Assembly: GCA_954871525.1 (NCBI GenBank)
Contig: OX940865.1
Coordinates: forward strand, 11,236,606 to 11,300,605
Length of the DNA stretch: 64,000 nt
Source: Parietaria judaica
Taxonomy: Eukaryota; Streptophyta; Magnoliopsida; Rosales; Urticaceae
Direction: 5' to 3'
A model generated the notes under the pieces. It made no database searches, was not told the origin of the DNA, and was given only the letters and a program-made list of their open reading frames with translations. Numbering within the stretch: position 1 is the stretch's first letter; each line of letters starts with the position of its first letter. Shown one piece after another: positions 1-10,800 of this stretch. Made by a program: the position numbers and the translations under genes.

Positions 1-363
1 CTGCTTGACGACATAACGAGCGTGATAGAGAGACTCGGAATTGCAGAGAGAGACGGCGAGGAAAGAGTACAGACCCAAGTCTTTGGAGCAACCGAGCATG
101 GGTTCGGACCAGAAGAAGAAGGCGACGAGCCTCTTGGGCTGGCTCGCGCAGCTGGCTCGGATAACGGATCGGACCACATCGGAGCTGAGGCTCTTCGTAA
201 CGCCCGAGCTCTCGAGGAGAGGCTTCCAGTCATTGGATTCGGCGAGGGCGGCGGTGATGCGCTGGACCGGGTCGTGGAGCTGCGATGTGGAGAAGAAGCA
301 GGAGACGGAAATGGAGTCTCTGGGGAGAAGGTGACGAGGGGTTTCGCGGAGGAGCCTCCTCAT
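1..363 (-). CDS. Pentatricopeptide repeat (PPR) protein, N-terminal part only
   Basis: The reverse strand is open from an ATG at 363 to the left edge (121 codons), so only the N-terminus is seen. It begins MRRLLRETPRHLLPRDSISV, which is basic, serine-rich and almost free of acidic residues, as expected for a mitochondrial targeting peptide. It continues with LSSDVVRSVIRASCASQPKR and FFFWSEPMLGCSKDLGLYSF, the pre-repeat block typical of plant P-class PPR proteins. Family members bind organellar RNA through 35-residue helical repeats and act in RNA stability, splicing or translation. The repeats lie outside the window, so the specific target cannot be named. GC content is much higher than in the flanking DNA. 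A second ATG at 368-366 starts a two-codon frame that overlaps this start. Family call is fairly sure; subfamily unknown. Confidence 0.75.
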   Translation of the reverse strand, partial: MRRLLRETPRHLLPRDSISVSCFFSTSQLHDPVQRITAALAESNDWKPLLESSGVTKSLSSDVVRSVIRASCASQPKRLVAFFFWSEPMLGCSKDLGLYSFLAVSLCNSESLYHARYVVKQ

Positions 364-467
364 GACATGGAGATCCTCAACACAGACGATGGTGGTACCC
401 GAGAGAGGAAGAACGAGTAAGGCTAGTGTATTTCGTATTTAAAAATATTTTTTTTGGCAAATTAAGT

Positions 468-985
468 TTGTGAATCAATCCCGGCAAAAGTTATAATATT
501 TTAAAAAAATTGACCAATAAGTTTCAATTCTTTTTTTACTCCGAAAAAGTTCTAATTTTTTGGTTTTGTATCCCTATTGGTACCTCCGTAAAATTTTTTG
601 CCTCCACCGTCACTTGTGCCACCAATATAAATTTTTATCCTCATTTTCGTGGATTTTCCATCCGAAAGTTGGACAATAAAAAATAATCGGGAACACAATT
701 GTTTTTCCAAACCCCGATAATGGCATAATCCATGGTTCGTAAATATTCATAGAAGTTGAAACGAAGAGACAAAACCAAAGAATTGGAAATTTGTCCGGGT
801 TAAAAAAAAAAAGAATTGGTATACAAAATTAAAATTTTGACTTGGCATGAGAAACGATGGAGGAGGAAAATTTTGATAAATGTACCAATAGGGATACAAA
901 ACTAAAGAATTGGAACTTTGTCCGGAAAAAAAAGTTGGAACTTACTGGTCCATTTTTAAAAGTTACAGGGATTAACCCATAAAAA
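468..985. mobile_element. Foldback MITE-like inverted repeat
   Basis: The arms around 468-600 and 835-985 are imperfect reverse complements. The left arm reads ...TTTTGTATCCCTATTGGTAC and the right arm carries its complement GTACCAATAGGGATACAAAA. Both ends also carry related 'aatccc...ttgacca/tggacca' blocks. No coding capacity. The exact ends and target duplication were not resolved. Confidence 0.5.
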
Positions 986-1002
986 GGGGATAATGTCGTT
1001 AG

Positions 1003-1431
1003 AGGTGGCAATTTGGGGCCGGACTCGATACACGAAACAGTTACGACACAATTTTATCGGGTCTGGGTCTACCGTAATTGGATATGGGTCCAATCGCGTC
1101 GAACACGATTAAATAATGGTAAACACGGTACGAACACGATAACATGATGAGACTCAATAAGATACGATTAAAGAACAAACAAGTTTATATACGCTATTAA
1201 GTATTTTAATACTTATTTATTACATCGTATGATCGATGAACATAAAAAACTATTAGTAAATTGTAAAATCTTAGATAATATAATTAAATAAATGAAGTTA
1301 AATGAGTATAAATTGAATTAATATAACATTTTAAAATACATGAAAGTGTTAAATGGCTTAAATAGGAAGACACGATAAACACGGTATTTAAATGGGTCGG
1401 GTCTAGGTCTTGTTGACGTGGTTTCCCACCT
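1003..1431. repeat. Dispersed ~430-bp repeat rich in ACACGA motifs, copy 1
   Basis: AT-rich body with GC-richer ends: it opens GGTGGCAATTTGGGGCC and closes with GGTTTCCCACCT, so the ends are weakly inverted. The same sequence in the opposite orientation lies around 37395-38975, split by a solo LTR. Fragments occur near 2216-2308 and 4915-4980. The shared body includes blocks such as 'atctaagattttaaaat' and runs of 'cgtgtcgtg'. Probably a non-autonomous DNA transposon; no target duplication found. Confidence 0.5.
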
Positions 1432-1524
1432 CAATCAGTCAATACGACTCACAAGTGTATGATATTTTTTAATGTAGCTTTTGTGGAATTCGATCCTTCG
1501 CGTTGCAAATTCTGGATCACTCTG

Positions 1525-1534
1525 CACGTGTGTG

Positions 1535-1575
<41 letters not shown>
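1525..1575. repeat. (TA)n(TG)n microsatellite
   Basis: Alternating TATATA followed by about 16 GT dinucleotides. The short reverse-strand reading frame across it is an artefact of the repeat. Confidence 0.9.
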
Positions 1576-1577
<2 letters not shown>

Positions 1578-2426
1578 GTATATAAGCAAGTAAATGAGAC
1601 GAGGGATTTTTTTTATAAAGGTTCGTCCCAAGGCAATAGTTGACTACATCCTCTGTTAGTTTATTGTTACGATGAACATAGACGGATAGCTACATGCAAC
1701 AAATCGCGTTTGAGAAGAGAGAATAAAGAGAAAAAATAAAGAGAATGCAGGGAAAGTTCTTAATAGACAAGAATGCCGGACAAAAGAGCTCTCGATGTGT
1801 TATCTTACACGTGCCCCACGACTGTGCGCTCTGTGCCGATTTGGATTCTTGACCAGATAGATCCGTTGAGGACTTGACTTTGTGCTCCTGGTCTTCCGCT
1901 CAAATTCTAATTGATGAGGCCGGATAGGAAATATGACGGTTTTACCCTTCCTCTCCTTTGGATAACGGCGGATAACTTTTGGCTTTGGGCCAGATAACTT
2001 CTTGTTCGTTGGGCCTTGTGATGGCCAGATGTCCTAATCGGCTTTTGGGCCTCGCAAGTGGGTCTTTATGAATAATAGTTATTCTTTAAAGCCTTTAAAG
2101 CCCTTTATTTATTTAGTTACAAAAATTAATTCATAACTTTATGCTACATGCGTCGTATTAAATTAATGACGAATTTGCACATCAACAAGTCGCATCTTCT
2201 AAAACGATTAATAAATGGGGTGGGTCTGAGTTTACATAAAATAAGTAAAAAACAACAACGATTGAGACTCGCCACGAACACGACACGAAACCCGAATTGA
2301 CACCCGTACATATCGTTAGTACTAAAACGTTAACTTCCACAACATATTAATATTTTTTGCAGCGTAAGTTTTTAATTTATCATTGACAGTGTAACTCCTT
2401 AATAGAGTGAACTATAAATCAATGTT
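1576..2426. other. Intergenic stretch without recognised gene
   Basis: Mixed-composition DNA with no convincing reading frame or splice structure. Positions 2216-2308 resemble one end of the ACACGA repeat: 'cacgaacacgacacgaaacccgaattgacaccc' in pieces. Nothing else recognised. Confidence 0.5.
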
Positions 2427-2587
2427 ACAATGCACTCGCGCATTGCTAAATATATTCAGTGTAAGAACATGTGACACTATTGACCAAGTTTACATATGTA
2501 ATAGGTGCAAACATTTGTTTCTCATGGGATTTGAGTCTGTGACCTATTACAGAGGTATGTAGTGGAGTTACCAAACAAATTTGGTTA
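2427..2587 (-). mobile_element. tRNA-derived SINE, diverged copy
   Basis: On the reverse strand this aligns by eye along its length with the SINE at 52740-52899. Shared blocks include GTAACTCCACTAC, the B-box-like region around 'actcaaatcccatgag', AAACTTGG and the 3' block GCGCGAGTGCATTGTAA. It is more diverged than the other copies and its target duplication is not clear. Confidence 0.55.
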
Positions 2588-2719
2588 TTATCATCATTTA
2601 TTCGCGACATAAATACTTAAGTTATTATCTTATACATAAATATATAGAATCAATGGGTAAAATAATAAAAACATTATAAAATCATGAGTTATAATTGACA
2701 CATAAATATTTAAGTTATT

Positions 2720-3115
2720 ATTATTTATAGAGAAAATGACAGGATAAATATCTAAAGTCTTTGAAAAGTTGATATTAAGTTCCTATTCTTTTTTTCTTTT
2801 CTTTTTTTGTGGAGAAAGGTGATAAACTCTTTTTTTGCATCTTCCATCATGTTTTCACCCCGAACAGCATCACATGTCGCGTTTTAAGCATATTAAATAT
2901 ACCATCTTTAATTAAAAAATAAATAAATTGATCTATCAATGATAAACAATGGCATATTTAATAGGTTTAAAAAATGACACATGGCACGGCTTTACACGAA
3001 AATATGACCTAATACACAAAATAAGAGTTTGACAACTTTCGCCATTAAAAAAATGAGAATTTAATGTCAACTTTTTAAATACTTTAAGATACTTATGTCA
3101 CTATTTTTCTGTATT
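2720..3115. mobile_element. Foldback MITE-like element
   Basis: The left arm ('aaatatctaaagtctttgaaaagttgatattaa' in pieces) and the reverse complement of the right arm ('aagtatcttaaagtatttaaaaagttgacattaa' in pieces) match over about 150 bp, including 'tattaaatat.ccat'. No coding capacity. Ends approximate; a possible TATTTATA duplication flanks it. Confidence 0.45.
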
Positions 3116-3599
3116 TATATTATTTTTAATAAGAAAAATGCTCAATGTGTATTTTTTACTCTCACACATGAGCATTTTTTATACATATGTGTGAGAGTAT
3201 TTGACAATTTCTATTTTTTTATACCTTTAACACATAATAGACATTTCTTACCATTTATATTATTTTTATAATATTTATAAAATATTCTGTCCATAATATA
3301 TGTTATTCGAGAAACCACTTTTCGGTAAAATAAACGGATATGACGTATCCGTCGAAAAAACCGATCCGGAGATAGGGCCCACTAGCAGTTTACTACCTCG
3401 ATCATGTGACCAAGTGGGTGGTGAATGGCGCGGAATATGGGAGCTTCGAATGACGTGTTGAACTCAAACAGAATCCACACACATTCCTATCAATCGAATC
3501 GATGGCCGCCATTGAAGAACAACACTGAACAAGAAGAAGAACCACCTCTCACTACTACGCAAGCTCTTTCCAGATTCTACTTCACTCTCTCACCAAAGC

Positions 3600-6349
3600 A
3601 TGGGCACCGAAATGGCCCAAACCGTCAAATTCTCGGCGCTGAACTGCATCGATCTCTCCGATCCCGACATCGACCGTTCCGTCTCTTCGCTCAAGCAGGT
3701 TCCTTTCGATCTCTGCTTCTCTCTCTCTTGATTGAAAGACTTACGATTCCATTATTTTACAAAAGGCATGTTTGGATTGCGGGTTTTTCTACGTGGTGAA
3801 CCACGGGATCAGCGAGGAATTCATGGAGCGAGTGTTCGACCAGAGCAAGAGGCTGTTCGATTTGCCGTTGGAGGAGAAGATGAAGCTGCTGAGGAACGAG
3901 AAGAACAGGGGATACACCCCTGTGCTCGACGAGCATCTCGACCCCGAAAACCAAGTCCACGGTTCGATTTCGCTCTATTTTTCGCCGTTTCTCTTTGTTT
4001 ATTCGCTCTTACAAGTTTTTACTTGCTTGGTTTTATGAAGTAGGAGATTACAAGGAAGGGTATTACTTGGGTGTTGAGATTGCTGAGGATGATCCAGAGG
4101 CAGAGAAGCCCTTTTATGGACCCAATGTTTGGCCTCAACAAGGTCAGAACTTCTCGGTTTGATCAACATTAATGCAAAGACTAGATTCCGTGCTGTGCCT
4201 TAGTCGTTTTAGATAGATTGATCCAGACTCGCCTCATTTAATAATAGTGTTAATCGCGTCTAAATGATACAAATTTCAATTATTATAATGGCTTAATAGT
4301 GACATATATACTCAAGTTGTAGTCAACTGGGGGCAACATAGATCCAAGTTTTTATATTCAATGGCCCATATACCCAAGTTCTGTTTTAATGCGGATTTCT
4401 AAAAGTTCATCCATTCTTCACGGCGTGAAGGGTCACTAAAACTTCGGTATTTTTGTTGTCCAATTTTTCTCTCTCATATTCTTCGAAGATAATTCATTGG
4501 ACGACAAAATTATCTAAGTGTCAGTGGCTCTTAACGCCGTTAAAAATGGATGAACTTCTCAAAATTTGCATTAAAACATAACTTGGGTATATAGGCCACT
4601 GAAGAAAAAACATGGGTGTATGCCGCCCTAGTTGAGTACAACTTAAGTACATATATATAGCAATAGTACCATTAACCCTATGATAATTATATAATGTTAG
4701 AATTTAAAACTAATTCGCATTATTATATATTCCTTAATTTGATAACGTTATTCATAAAATAGAGAGTATTTGACATATAATCACTACTAGAACACTTAAT
4801 AACATACATTAACTGTTTTGAATGAATATTTTGTCCCTTAATCGGTTCAGTGGGACACATCATGATGTCTTGGATGTGCTGTGTTCAACTGTTATTTAAT
4901 CTTGTTCGATAATTCATTTAAGGTTGACCCAAACCCATATACTTTATATCGTACCCATGTCCGGCCCTACATTGCAACCCCTATGTACAATATATGCAAA
5001 GGTTGGAGCTACAAAGCATAGTGTAAACAATGATACTATCCAATAGCTCACAATAATTCGTGGTGTTTTTGACCAATCTGTTTCTTCTCTTTTAGATAAA
5101 TTGCCTGGTTGGAGAGAGACCATGGAGAGATTTCACAGAGAGGCATTGTAAGTACGTCCCCGAAGTGTACAGATTTTGTTTGATCTTTCTTTTCCCGTAT
5201 ACGAAGTTTATTTCTTTGTGCATTTAGAGAGGTGGGTAGAGCGGTTGCGAGGATCATAGCACGTGCTCTTGGTTTGGATGAGAATTTCTTCGATCAGCCA
5301 GAGATGCTTGGCGAACCTATTGCGACACTGCGGTTGCTGCACTATGGAGGTCGATTTTGATTATTTCTTGTGTGTTATTTTGGTAAATATCGGATAGAGT
5401 TCAAAGGAGAGTGATGTTTTTCCTTTTGAATTTAGGCGAAATCTCTGATCCTTCAAAGGGCCTATTTGGAGCCGGAGCTCATTCCGACTATGGTTTGATA
5501 ACCCTTCTGGCAACAGATGATGTTTTAGGTCTCCAAGTAAGAACATTTATCATTGTTTGTCTCATATATGTTGTTTTGGAAATTTACAGTTTGTTGAGAT
5601 GTTGACATGCTTATTAACATTGTGGTTTTGAGGGAAAGAAACAAGGTTTAGGCTTGATTTTCCCGTTTTGCGGCGGAGAGGCGGTCTGGGCCTCAATGCT
5701 TTTGAAGAGGTGTTAGCCTCATTCAAATTCCGAAAAGGGCTGTCAGCCCACTTTCTAAGGCCTATATTGGGGTTTAGGTTTTTAATATTTAAAACCTTAT
5801 TTCCCAATTTTGTACTCATCCACTACAAATGTTTTAGAAACCGGAAGTTTCTTCGGTTAAATATTAAAGGATTTTGAGTTTTGGGTCAAAACTATATGTT
5901 TTTGGGTTATTGGCGGCAGAAGTATCAAAACTCTTCGAAAAGTAACGATAAGTACCCATTCTTTTTTTCCTTTGTTTGGGCCAGACATAGTTGCCATACT
6001 CTAATAGTAGCATGCCACATGTACCAAAATAGACAATAGAAATGTAAATGTGGCATGCTATTATAAGAGTTTAGTAACTTCGTCCAACAGAAAAATAAAA
6101 ATGAGTATTTATCGCTACTCTTTGAAAGAGAATTGGTACGTTTCCACAAATATCCCTTTAATTTTATTAAAATAAATATATAAATTATGAAATAAAATTA
6201 TATTTAATAATACTTAAATAATTATTGTATAAAAAAATGTCGGTTATCAGTCTATCCATAAAATCTGATGGTAATATCTTATCGGTAAAACTTGTATAAT
6301 CAAACCATTGGTTTTTTTCTCGATAATGTTATATGAACTTTTTTTTTTC

Positions 6350-6392
<43 letters not shown>

Positions 6393-7376
6393 GATCTTCG
6401 GATTTCACTCCTACCCCAATGGTGACTCGAACTCAAGACCTCTAATGTCTTAAGTGATGTACTTGTTACCACTAGACCAAGCACATCTTGTCAACGTTAT
6501 ATGAAATTTATCTACTACTAAGTTTGAACCAATTTTATTTTAGAACCTTAGACATTTAATGAGACATTAATATTTGAAATGCCATTCAAACCTTGTACAT
6601 AATGTTGCAGATTTGTAAGGATAAGGAGGCCAAACCTCAAGTATGGGAGTATGTGGCCCCATTAAAAGGGTTGGTGACTTTTGACGAATTCAATCAATTA
6701 TACGTTTATCTAAATATGGATTGCTGATAGTTTTTCCTACTTTGTTCTTAAATTCTAACAGAGCGTTTATCGTAAACCTTGGAGACATGCTCGAGCGTTG
6801 GAGTAACTGCATCTTCAAGTATTCATCATATATATTTTCATTAAGCATTCTTGGTTCAAACGTCAACTACTTTATGCTTGTTTTCTTGTATTCTTAGGTC
6901 AACATTACACAGAGTCATCGGAAACGGTCAACAAAGATATTCTGTAGGCTTTCCTTTCTCTTCCTTATATTTTCACATAGATGTCTAATTCCAAGTTTTA
7001 TGCTTCAATGATACTCGTTTATTCCATTTTTTCTTTCGCAGATAGCGTACTTTTTGGAACCTAGTCACAATTGCCTAGTTCAGTGTTTACCAACATGCCA
7101 ATCTGAAGATAACCCTCCGAAGTAAGTCGATTTTCACGTCTAAGAACGGTGTGATAGCGTATATAGCAAAGTTGTAGTAACACTGAGGAAAAACTAAAAG
7201 AAAACTCGTGAACCTTTGTGTAACATTAGTCGTTTTGCTTCAAAAATTTCTGATGCATTCATGACCCTTAATCTCATTGGTTTAGGTTTCCTCCGATCTT
7301 ATGCCGAACATACCTCAGCCAACGCTATAGGGAAACGCATGCCGATCTCAACGTATACAAAGAACACGGAATCTAA
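3600..7376 (+). CDS. 2-oxoglutarate/Fe(II)-dependent dioxygenase, 11 exons, 333 aa
   Basis: Exons: 3600-3698, 3766-3961, 4044-4142, 5096-5147, 5228-5349, 5436-5536, 6611-6669, 6762-6818, 6898-6943, 7042-7121, 7286-7376. All introns are GT-AG and the sum is 1002 nt. It is a soluble oxygenase. An N-terminal DIOX_N region (CGFFYVVNHGISEEFMERVF, about residues 36-55) precedes the 2OG-Fe(II) domain. Iron ligands are visible as H205 and D207 (GAHSDYG) and H266 (TLHRV). The 2OG-binding pair R275/S277 lies in QQRYS. Such enzymes hydroxylate or otherwise oxidise small molecules with O2 and 2-oxoglutarate. The sequence looks most like the plant clade related to At1g35190/At3g46490 (fungal hxnY-like), not GA oxidases or ACC oxidase. 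The substrate is not deducible. Introns 3 and 6 are swollen by inserted repeats. The start was chosen because exon 1 is in frame and coding from this ATG; an out-of-frame ATG lies upstream at 3425. Confidence 0.85.
4285..4680. mobile_element. Foldback MITE in intron 3 of the dioxygenase
   Basis: The two halves are reverse complements. Left half: ...GGCCCATATACCCAAGTTCTG...AAAAGTTCATCCATTC...TTGTTGTCCAATTTTTCT. The right half carries the complements of each block in reverse order ('aacttgggtatataggcc', 'aatggatgaactt', 'ggacgacaaaat'). About 395 bp, no open frame. Target duplication not resolved. Confidence 0.65.
5912..6158. mobile_element. Foldback MITE in intron 6 of the dioxygenase
   Basis: The left arm near 5912-6020 (aacgataagtacccattctt ... 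agtagcatgccacat) pairs with the right arm near 6045-6158 (atgtggcatgctattataag ... atgagtatttatcgctactc). Both copies of the GCATGCCACAT/ATGTGGCATGC block face inward. About 245 bp, non-coding. Confidence 0.55.
6338..6492 (-). mobile_element. tRNA-derived SINE with 13-bp target duplication
   Basis: Read on the reverse strand it starts GTGCTTGGTCTAGTGGTAA, with an A-box-like TGGTCTAGTGG. It then has the B-box-like GAGTTCGAGTC and ends in an A-rich/TA tail, seen on the + strand as T-runs and a (TA)n tract at 6359-6389. It is bounded by AATGTTATATGAA (6325-6337) and AACGTTATATGAA (6493-6505), a 13-bp duplication with one mismatch. It sits in intron 6 of the dioxygenase, antisense to it. Confidence 0.75.
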
Positions 7377-7719
7377 TCGGTTTAGCTTGAAGCATTTGGG
7401 ATTTGGTAGCGAATCTCCAAGGTGAAATCTAACAATAAACACTCCTACTATATGAAAGTAGCCATAACTATGGATCAACCAATAGAAGAGTGTCGCTTTA
7501 TGCGACAATAGTATTATCAGCACTTGTTTTCGGGTCTAAACAATGATCAGGACATGTAATAATATGTTTACAGAATTCTTCTGAGTTAAGATGGTTCAAA
7601 ATCTTCCCTAATTAGTCCTGTCAGAAGAAGAGACACAAGCACCACTGAGAGTGAAACCAGATTTGCAAAATGGATCGTGATTTCTTTGGGAGAAAAAAGA
7701 ACAAAATGTGACATTTTTT

Positions 7720-7830
7720 AGGGATATTTGCATATGTCTATAAATTAAGTGAAATTCTTTGAGAGAATTACGACAAAATATGATAATTTTTTCGGGATAT
7801 TTGCAAATATCTATAAATTAAGTGGAAGCG
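7720..7830. repeat. Short tandem duplication
   Basis: Two ~85-bp copies sharing GGGATATTTGCA.AT.TCTATAAATTAAGTG followed by related A/T-rich sequence. Non-coding, downstream of the dioxygenase stop. Confidence 0.5.
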
Positions 7831-8038
7831 AATATATATCTTACTTTTTTGCGAACATATATTTTCTTAATATTAGCAAAAGTGAAAATTCAAAGTAGTC
7901 AATTAGTATATTTGGTACTTAAAATAAAATAAAAAAAATAGAAGTGTTAGGGCTCAACGGGGCAAATGGGATAACACGTATGGTTTATGTCGCTTAATGA
8001 ATAATAATTTGACCTCAAAAAAACAGGAAGATTATGAC

Positions 8039-8247
8039 CAGGGGCGGACCCAGGATTCAAGGTCAGGGATAACTATTGCTGTCATCCATTGGACCACATT
8101 CAAATTTATTCAGATTTCGAACATATATAGAATAAATACAAAATAAAGTATTTAACTAGAAATTAAAACACAATTTTTTTTAAATATATTGCCGGCCAAG
8201 TCGGGGGTGACATTAGCTACACCCAAATGTGCTTGGGTCCGCCCTTG
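8039..8247. mobile_element. hAT-type MITE with 8-bp target duplication
   Basis: Terminal inverted repeats CAGGGGCGGACCCAGG and (reverse complement of the right end) CAAGGGCGGACCCAAG, 16 bp with two mismatches. The flanking 8-bp duplication is perfect: ATTATGAC at 8031-8038 and 8248-8255. Length 209 bp, no coding capacity. The CARGGG start and 8-bp duplication are the established hallmarks of hAT transposons. Confidence 0.85.
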
Positions 8248-8465
8248 ATTATGACACTAGAAACGTCATCTTTGGTAACGTTGTATAATTAAACATTTTT
8301 TTTTACATTGTGATTGATTAGATGCGTGCCCCTACCACTAAATTGTCTTATGAGATTCCCACTTAAGTGTTAATGATATGGACAGGCTAATAGTTGGTCC
8401 ACTAATAGTGACCCCTCTTCTTTTATAAAGGAAATTATGATTATATCGTTTCCTCTTAGATAAGT

Positions 8466-8516
8466 AAAAAAAAAAAAAAAAAAAAAACCACTTTCTTTCT
8501 CGAAAAAAAAAAAAGT
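8466..8516. repeat. Poly(A) tracts
   Basis: A run of about 21 A followed by a second run of about 12 A. The reverse-strand frame through it (poly-Phe/Lys) is not a gene. Confidence 0.9.
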
Positions 8517-8739
8517 AAATTACAATAATAATTATGCACAATTTTTAATCAATAAGAGTCTTCTAGAGTGTTGCAAAAAGTGCACAATGCAAACGACATT
8601 GGTATGATATTTGTTAACCGAGAGCAGTTACAATTGGTGGTGAATTTTTATTTTTTTAACCTACATTCTGTCTAATTGGCTATTCATTTGAAAATAATAA
8701 GTTGTCACATCAATTCTAGTTAACGTCGCTTAACAAAAT

Positions 8740-8975
8740 GACTAACGAATTTTACCATCAACGCACTGTGTGCACTTTTGTCTAACACTTGAAAAAGCCA
8801 AGGACGTCAAATCGTTGTGGACTATTATTATTGCAATTTATCCAAATAAAAATAAAACGACTAATGAATTTTACAGTCAACGCATATTGTACATTTTTGT
8901 TAACACTTGAAAAAGCTAAGGACCTCAAATTGTTGTGGACTATTATTATTATCCAAATAAAAATAAAGATCTGTG
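8740..8975. repeat. Two-copy tandem duplication, ~119-bp unit
   Basis: Copy 1 starts GACTAACGAATTTTAC at 8740 and copy 2 starts GACTAATGAATTTTAC at 8859. They share AACACTTGAAAAAGC and TTGTGGACTATTATTATT. A few substitutions separate them. The overlapping short frames on both strands come from this duplication. Confidence 0.75.
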
Positions 8976-9095
8976 ATTTTTCAACAACCCCCATTTCTAT
9001 CAAGAAGTTCAGTTTCAACTTTCAAGAAAAAGAGAACAATTGAAACACGGCAAAGAAAATTCATGAAAAAACAACCCACCAGTATATTAAAACAA

Positions 9096-10086
9096 GGGTA
9101 AACTACGATTAATGTACCCAATGTTTGATCGTCTGCAGATTATGTATCCAATGTTTATTTTTGGTGGCTAATATACCCAATGTTTGATCTGTTAGATATT
9201 TTCGTGTTTTTCGTTAGTTGACCGTTAGAGAGTTATCCTCCTATATATGCACATTTTTTGTATTTTTGACATAACTCACTCATTTTTTGTCCAAATTTTA
9301 TGCATGACCTATGGTTGGAAAGACAAGAGATAGATCTACAACTTTCTGGTTTTAAGTTTTGTAAAATAAGTTTTAGAAAAATACGAAATTTCAAATACAA
9401 CGTAAAGTTGGACGTAAGTTTAATGCAAAATATTTGTTTCGAGAAAATTTTACTATACTTAATGAGTTTTTATAATGAAACTTAACACTAAAAAGTTGTA
9501 GATAAATATTTTATATTTCCAGCGGATGTTTATTTATAAATTTTAGACAAAAGATGAGTAAGTTATGCCAAAAATATGAAAGATTATTTCACATCACATA
9601 TTTCATATTTTTGGCATAACTCATTCGTTTTTTATCCAAATTTTATAAATAAACACCCGCTAGAAATATAAAATATTTATATAAAAAATTTTATTTTTAT
9701 GTTTCACCATACAAAGTCATTAAATATATTAAAATTTGCTCGAAACAAATATTTTGTATTAAACTAACGTCTAATTTTACGTTGTATTTGAAATTTCGTA
9801 TTTTTCTAAAACTTATTTTACAAAACTTAAAACAACAAACTTTTAGATCTATCTCTTATCTTTCTAACCATAGGTCGTGCATAGAGTTTGGACAAAAAAC
9901 GAGTGAGTTATGTCAAAAATACGAAAAGTGTACATGTAGAGGAGGATAACTTTCTAACGGTCAACTAACGCAAAACACGAAAATATCTAACAGATCAAAC
10001 ATTGGGTACATTAGCCAATAAAAATAAACATTGGGTACATAATTCGCAAAAGATCAAACATTGAGTACATTAGCCGCAGTTTACCC
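9096..10086. mobile_element. Foldback MULE-type element, near-perfect 0.99-kb palindrome, 9-bp TSD
   Basis: The whole element is two ~495-bp arms in inverted orientation meeting near 9590. The left end reads GGGTAAACTACG and the right end is its complement (reverse complement GGGTAAACTGCG). Arm blocks such as ATGTACCCAATGTTTGATC, GTTAGATATTTTCGTGTTTT and GTTTTGTAAAATAAGTTTTA recur inverted. It is flanked by a perfect 9-bp duplication TTAAAACAA (9087-9095 and 10087-10095). A 9-bp duplication with very long inverted arms fits a non-autonomous Mutator-like foldback element. No coding capacity; the open frame at 9300-9485 is part of the arm. Confidence 0.85.
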
Positions 10087-10117
10087 TTAAAACAATATGA
10101 ATATAAATATGAACTTG

Positions 10118-10800
10118 TATTTTGTAGAGGGCGTTTTGCGACGCCTTACAGTCACAAGAATAATCGAAAATAACACAAAATATTATGAACACGAATATCC
10201 TTGATTTATTGTGATTCCGAGAGGACCCGGTTTCTTCCGTTTATTAGCTTGGACAATCGAAGATTACACACTCTTAACTCTTGGGGAATCGAGAATGTTA
10301 TGAACAAGCAGACTCAAGAACTCAAGAAATATTCTCTCAAACTCACGATATGATGGTACTGAATGAATTTACACTGAGTTTACATGCATATTTATAGGAT
10401 TGTAGGGTTTCTAGATTGTTCCCATGAATTGTGCTAGGGTTTCCTTCTTTCTTGCTATGATCGTTGTAGACCTTCCTTCTTTGCGTTGGATATCCCACGA
10501 AATCCTCAACAGAATGAGCCAGCTTCCCTCTTTTCTCGCGATCTCGAATGACTTCTTCTTTTAATTCGATTTGGTTTTCCCGATGAGACTCTTCTTCGAT
10601 GAGCTTTCATCCGATGCGCTCTCTTGTCGCGATGAGGTCTTGGTTTCTTGGTAGATTCTGACTTCTCATGGGCTTCATCGTTGTTGGGCCTTTATTCGCT
10701 CTATCCTATGATGGGCCTAGAATCTTTAAGTGATCTCGACTCCATTCTTTGTCGTTTGCACATAAAACGACGTTGATAGTGTTGAGGGATGATTTGACAA
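10118..10800. repeat. Unclassified GC-richer block, possibly an LTR-like fragment
   Basis: Composition differs from the AT-rich flanks. It carries 'catatttataggattgtagggtttc', similar in layout to the TATTTATAG box of the three solo LTRs, and many CT-rich and 'gatgagctt/gatgaggtct' motifs. No TG...CA borders with target duplication were found and no open frame, so the class is uncertain. Confidence 0.35.

Noticed and set aside
3425..3799. 124-codon + frame overlapping the first dioxygenase exon
   Set aside because: Out of frame with the dioxygenase, reads through its first intron, no domain.
6390..6490. Possible tRNA gene on the minus strand
   Set aside because: Has A- and B-box-like motifs but no cloverleaf or acceptor stem, and is bounded by a target duplication with an A-rich tail; it is a SINE.
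9300..9485. 61-codon frame
   Set aside because: Lies inside one arm of the foldback element and its other arm does not keep it open.
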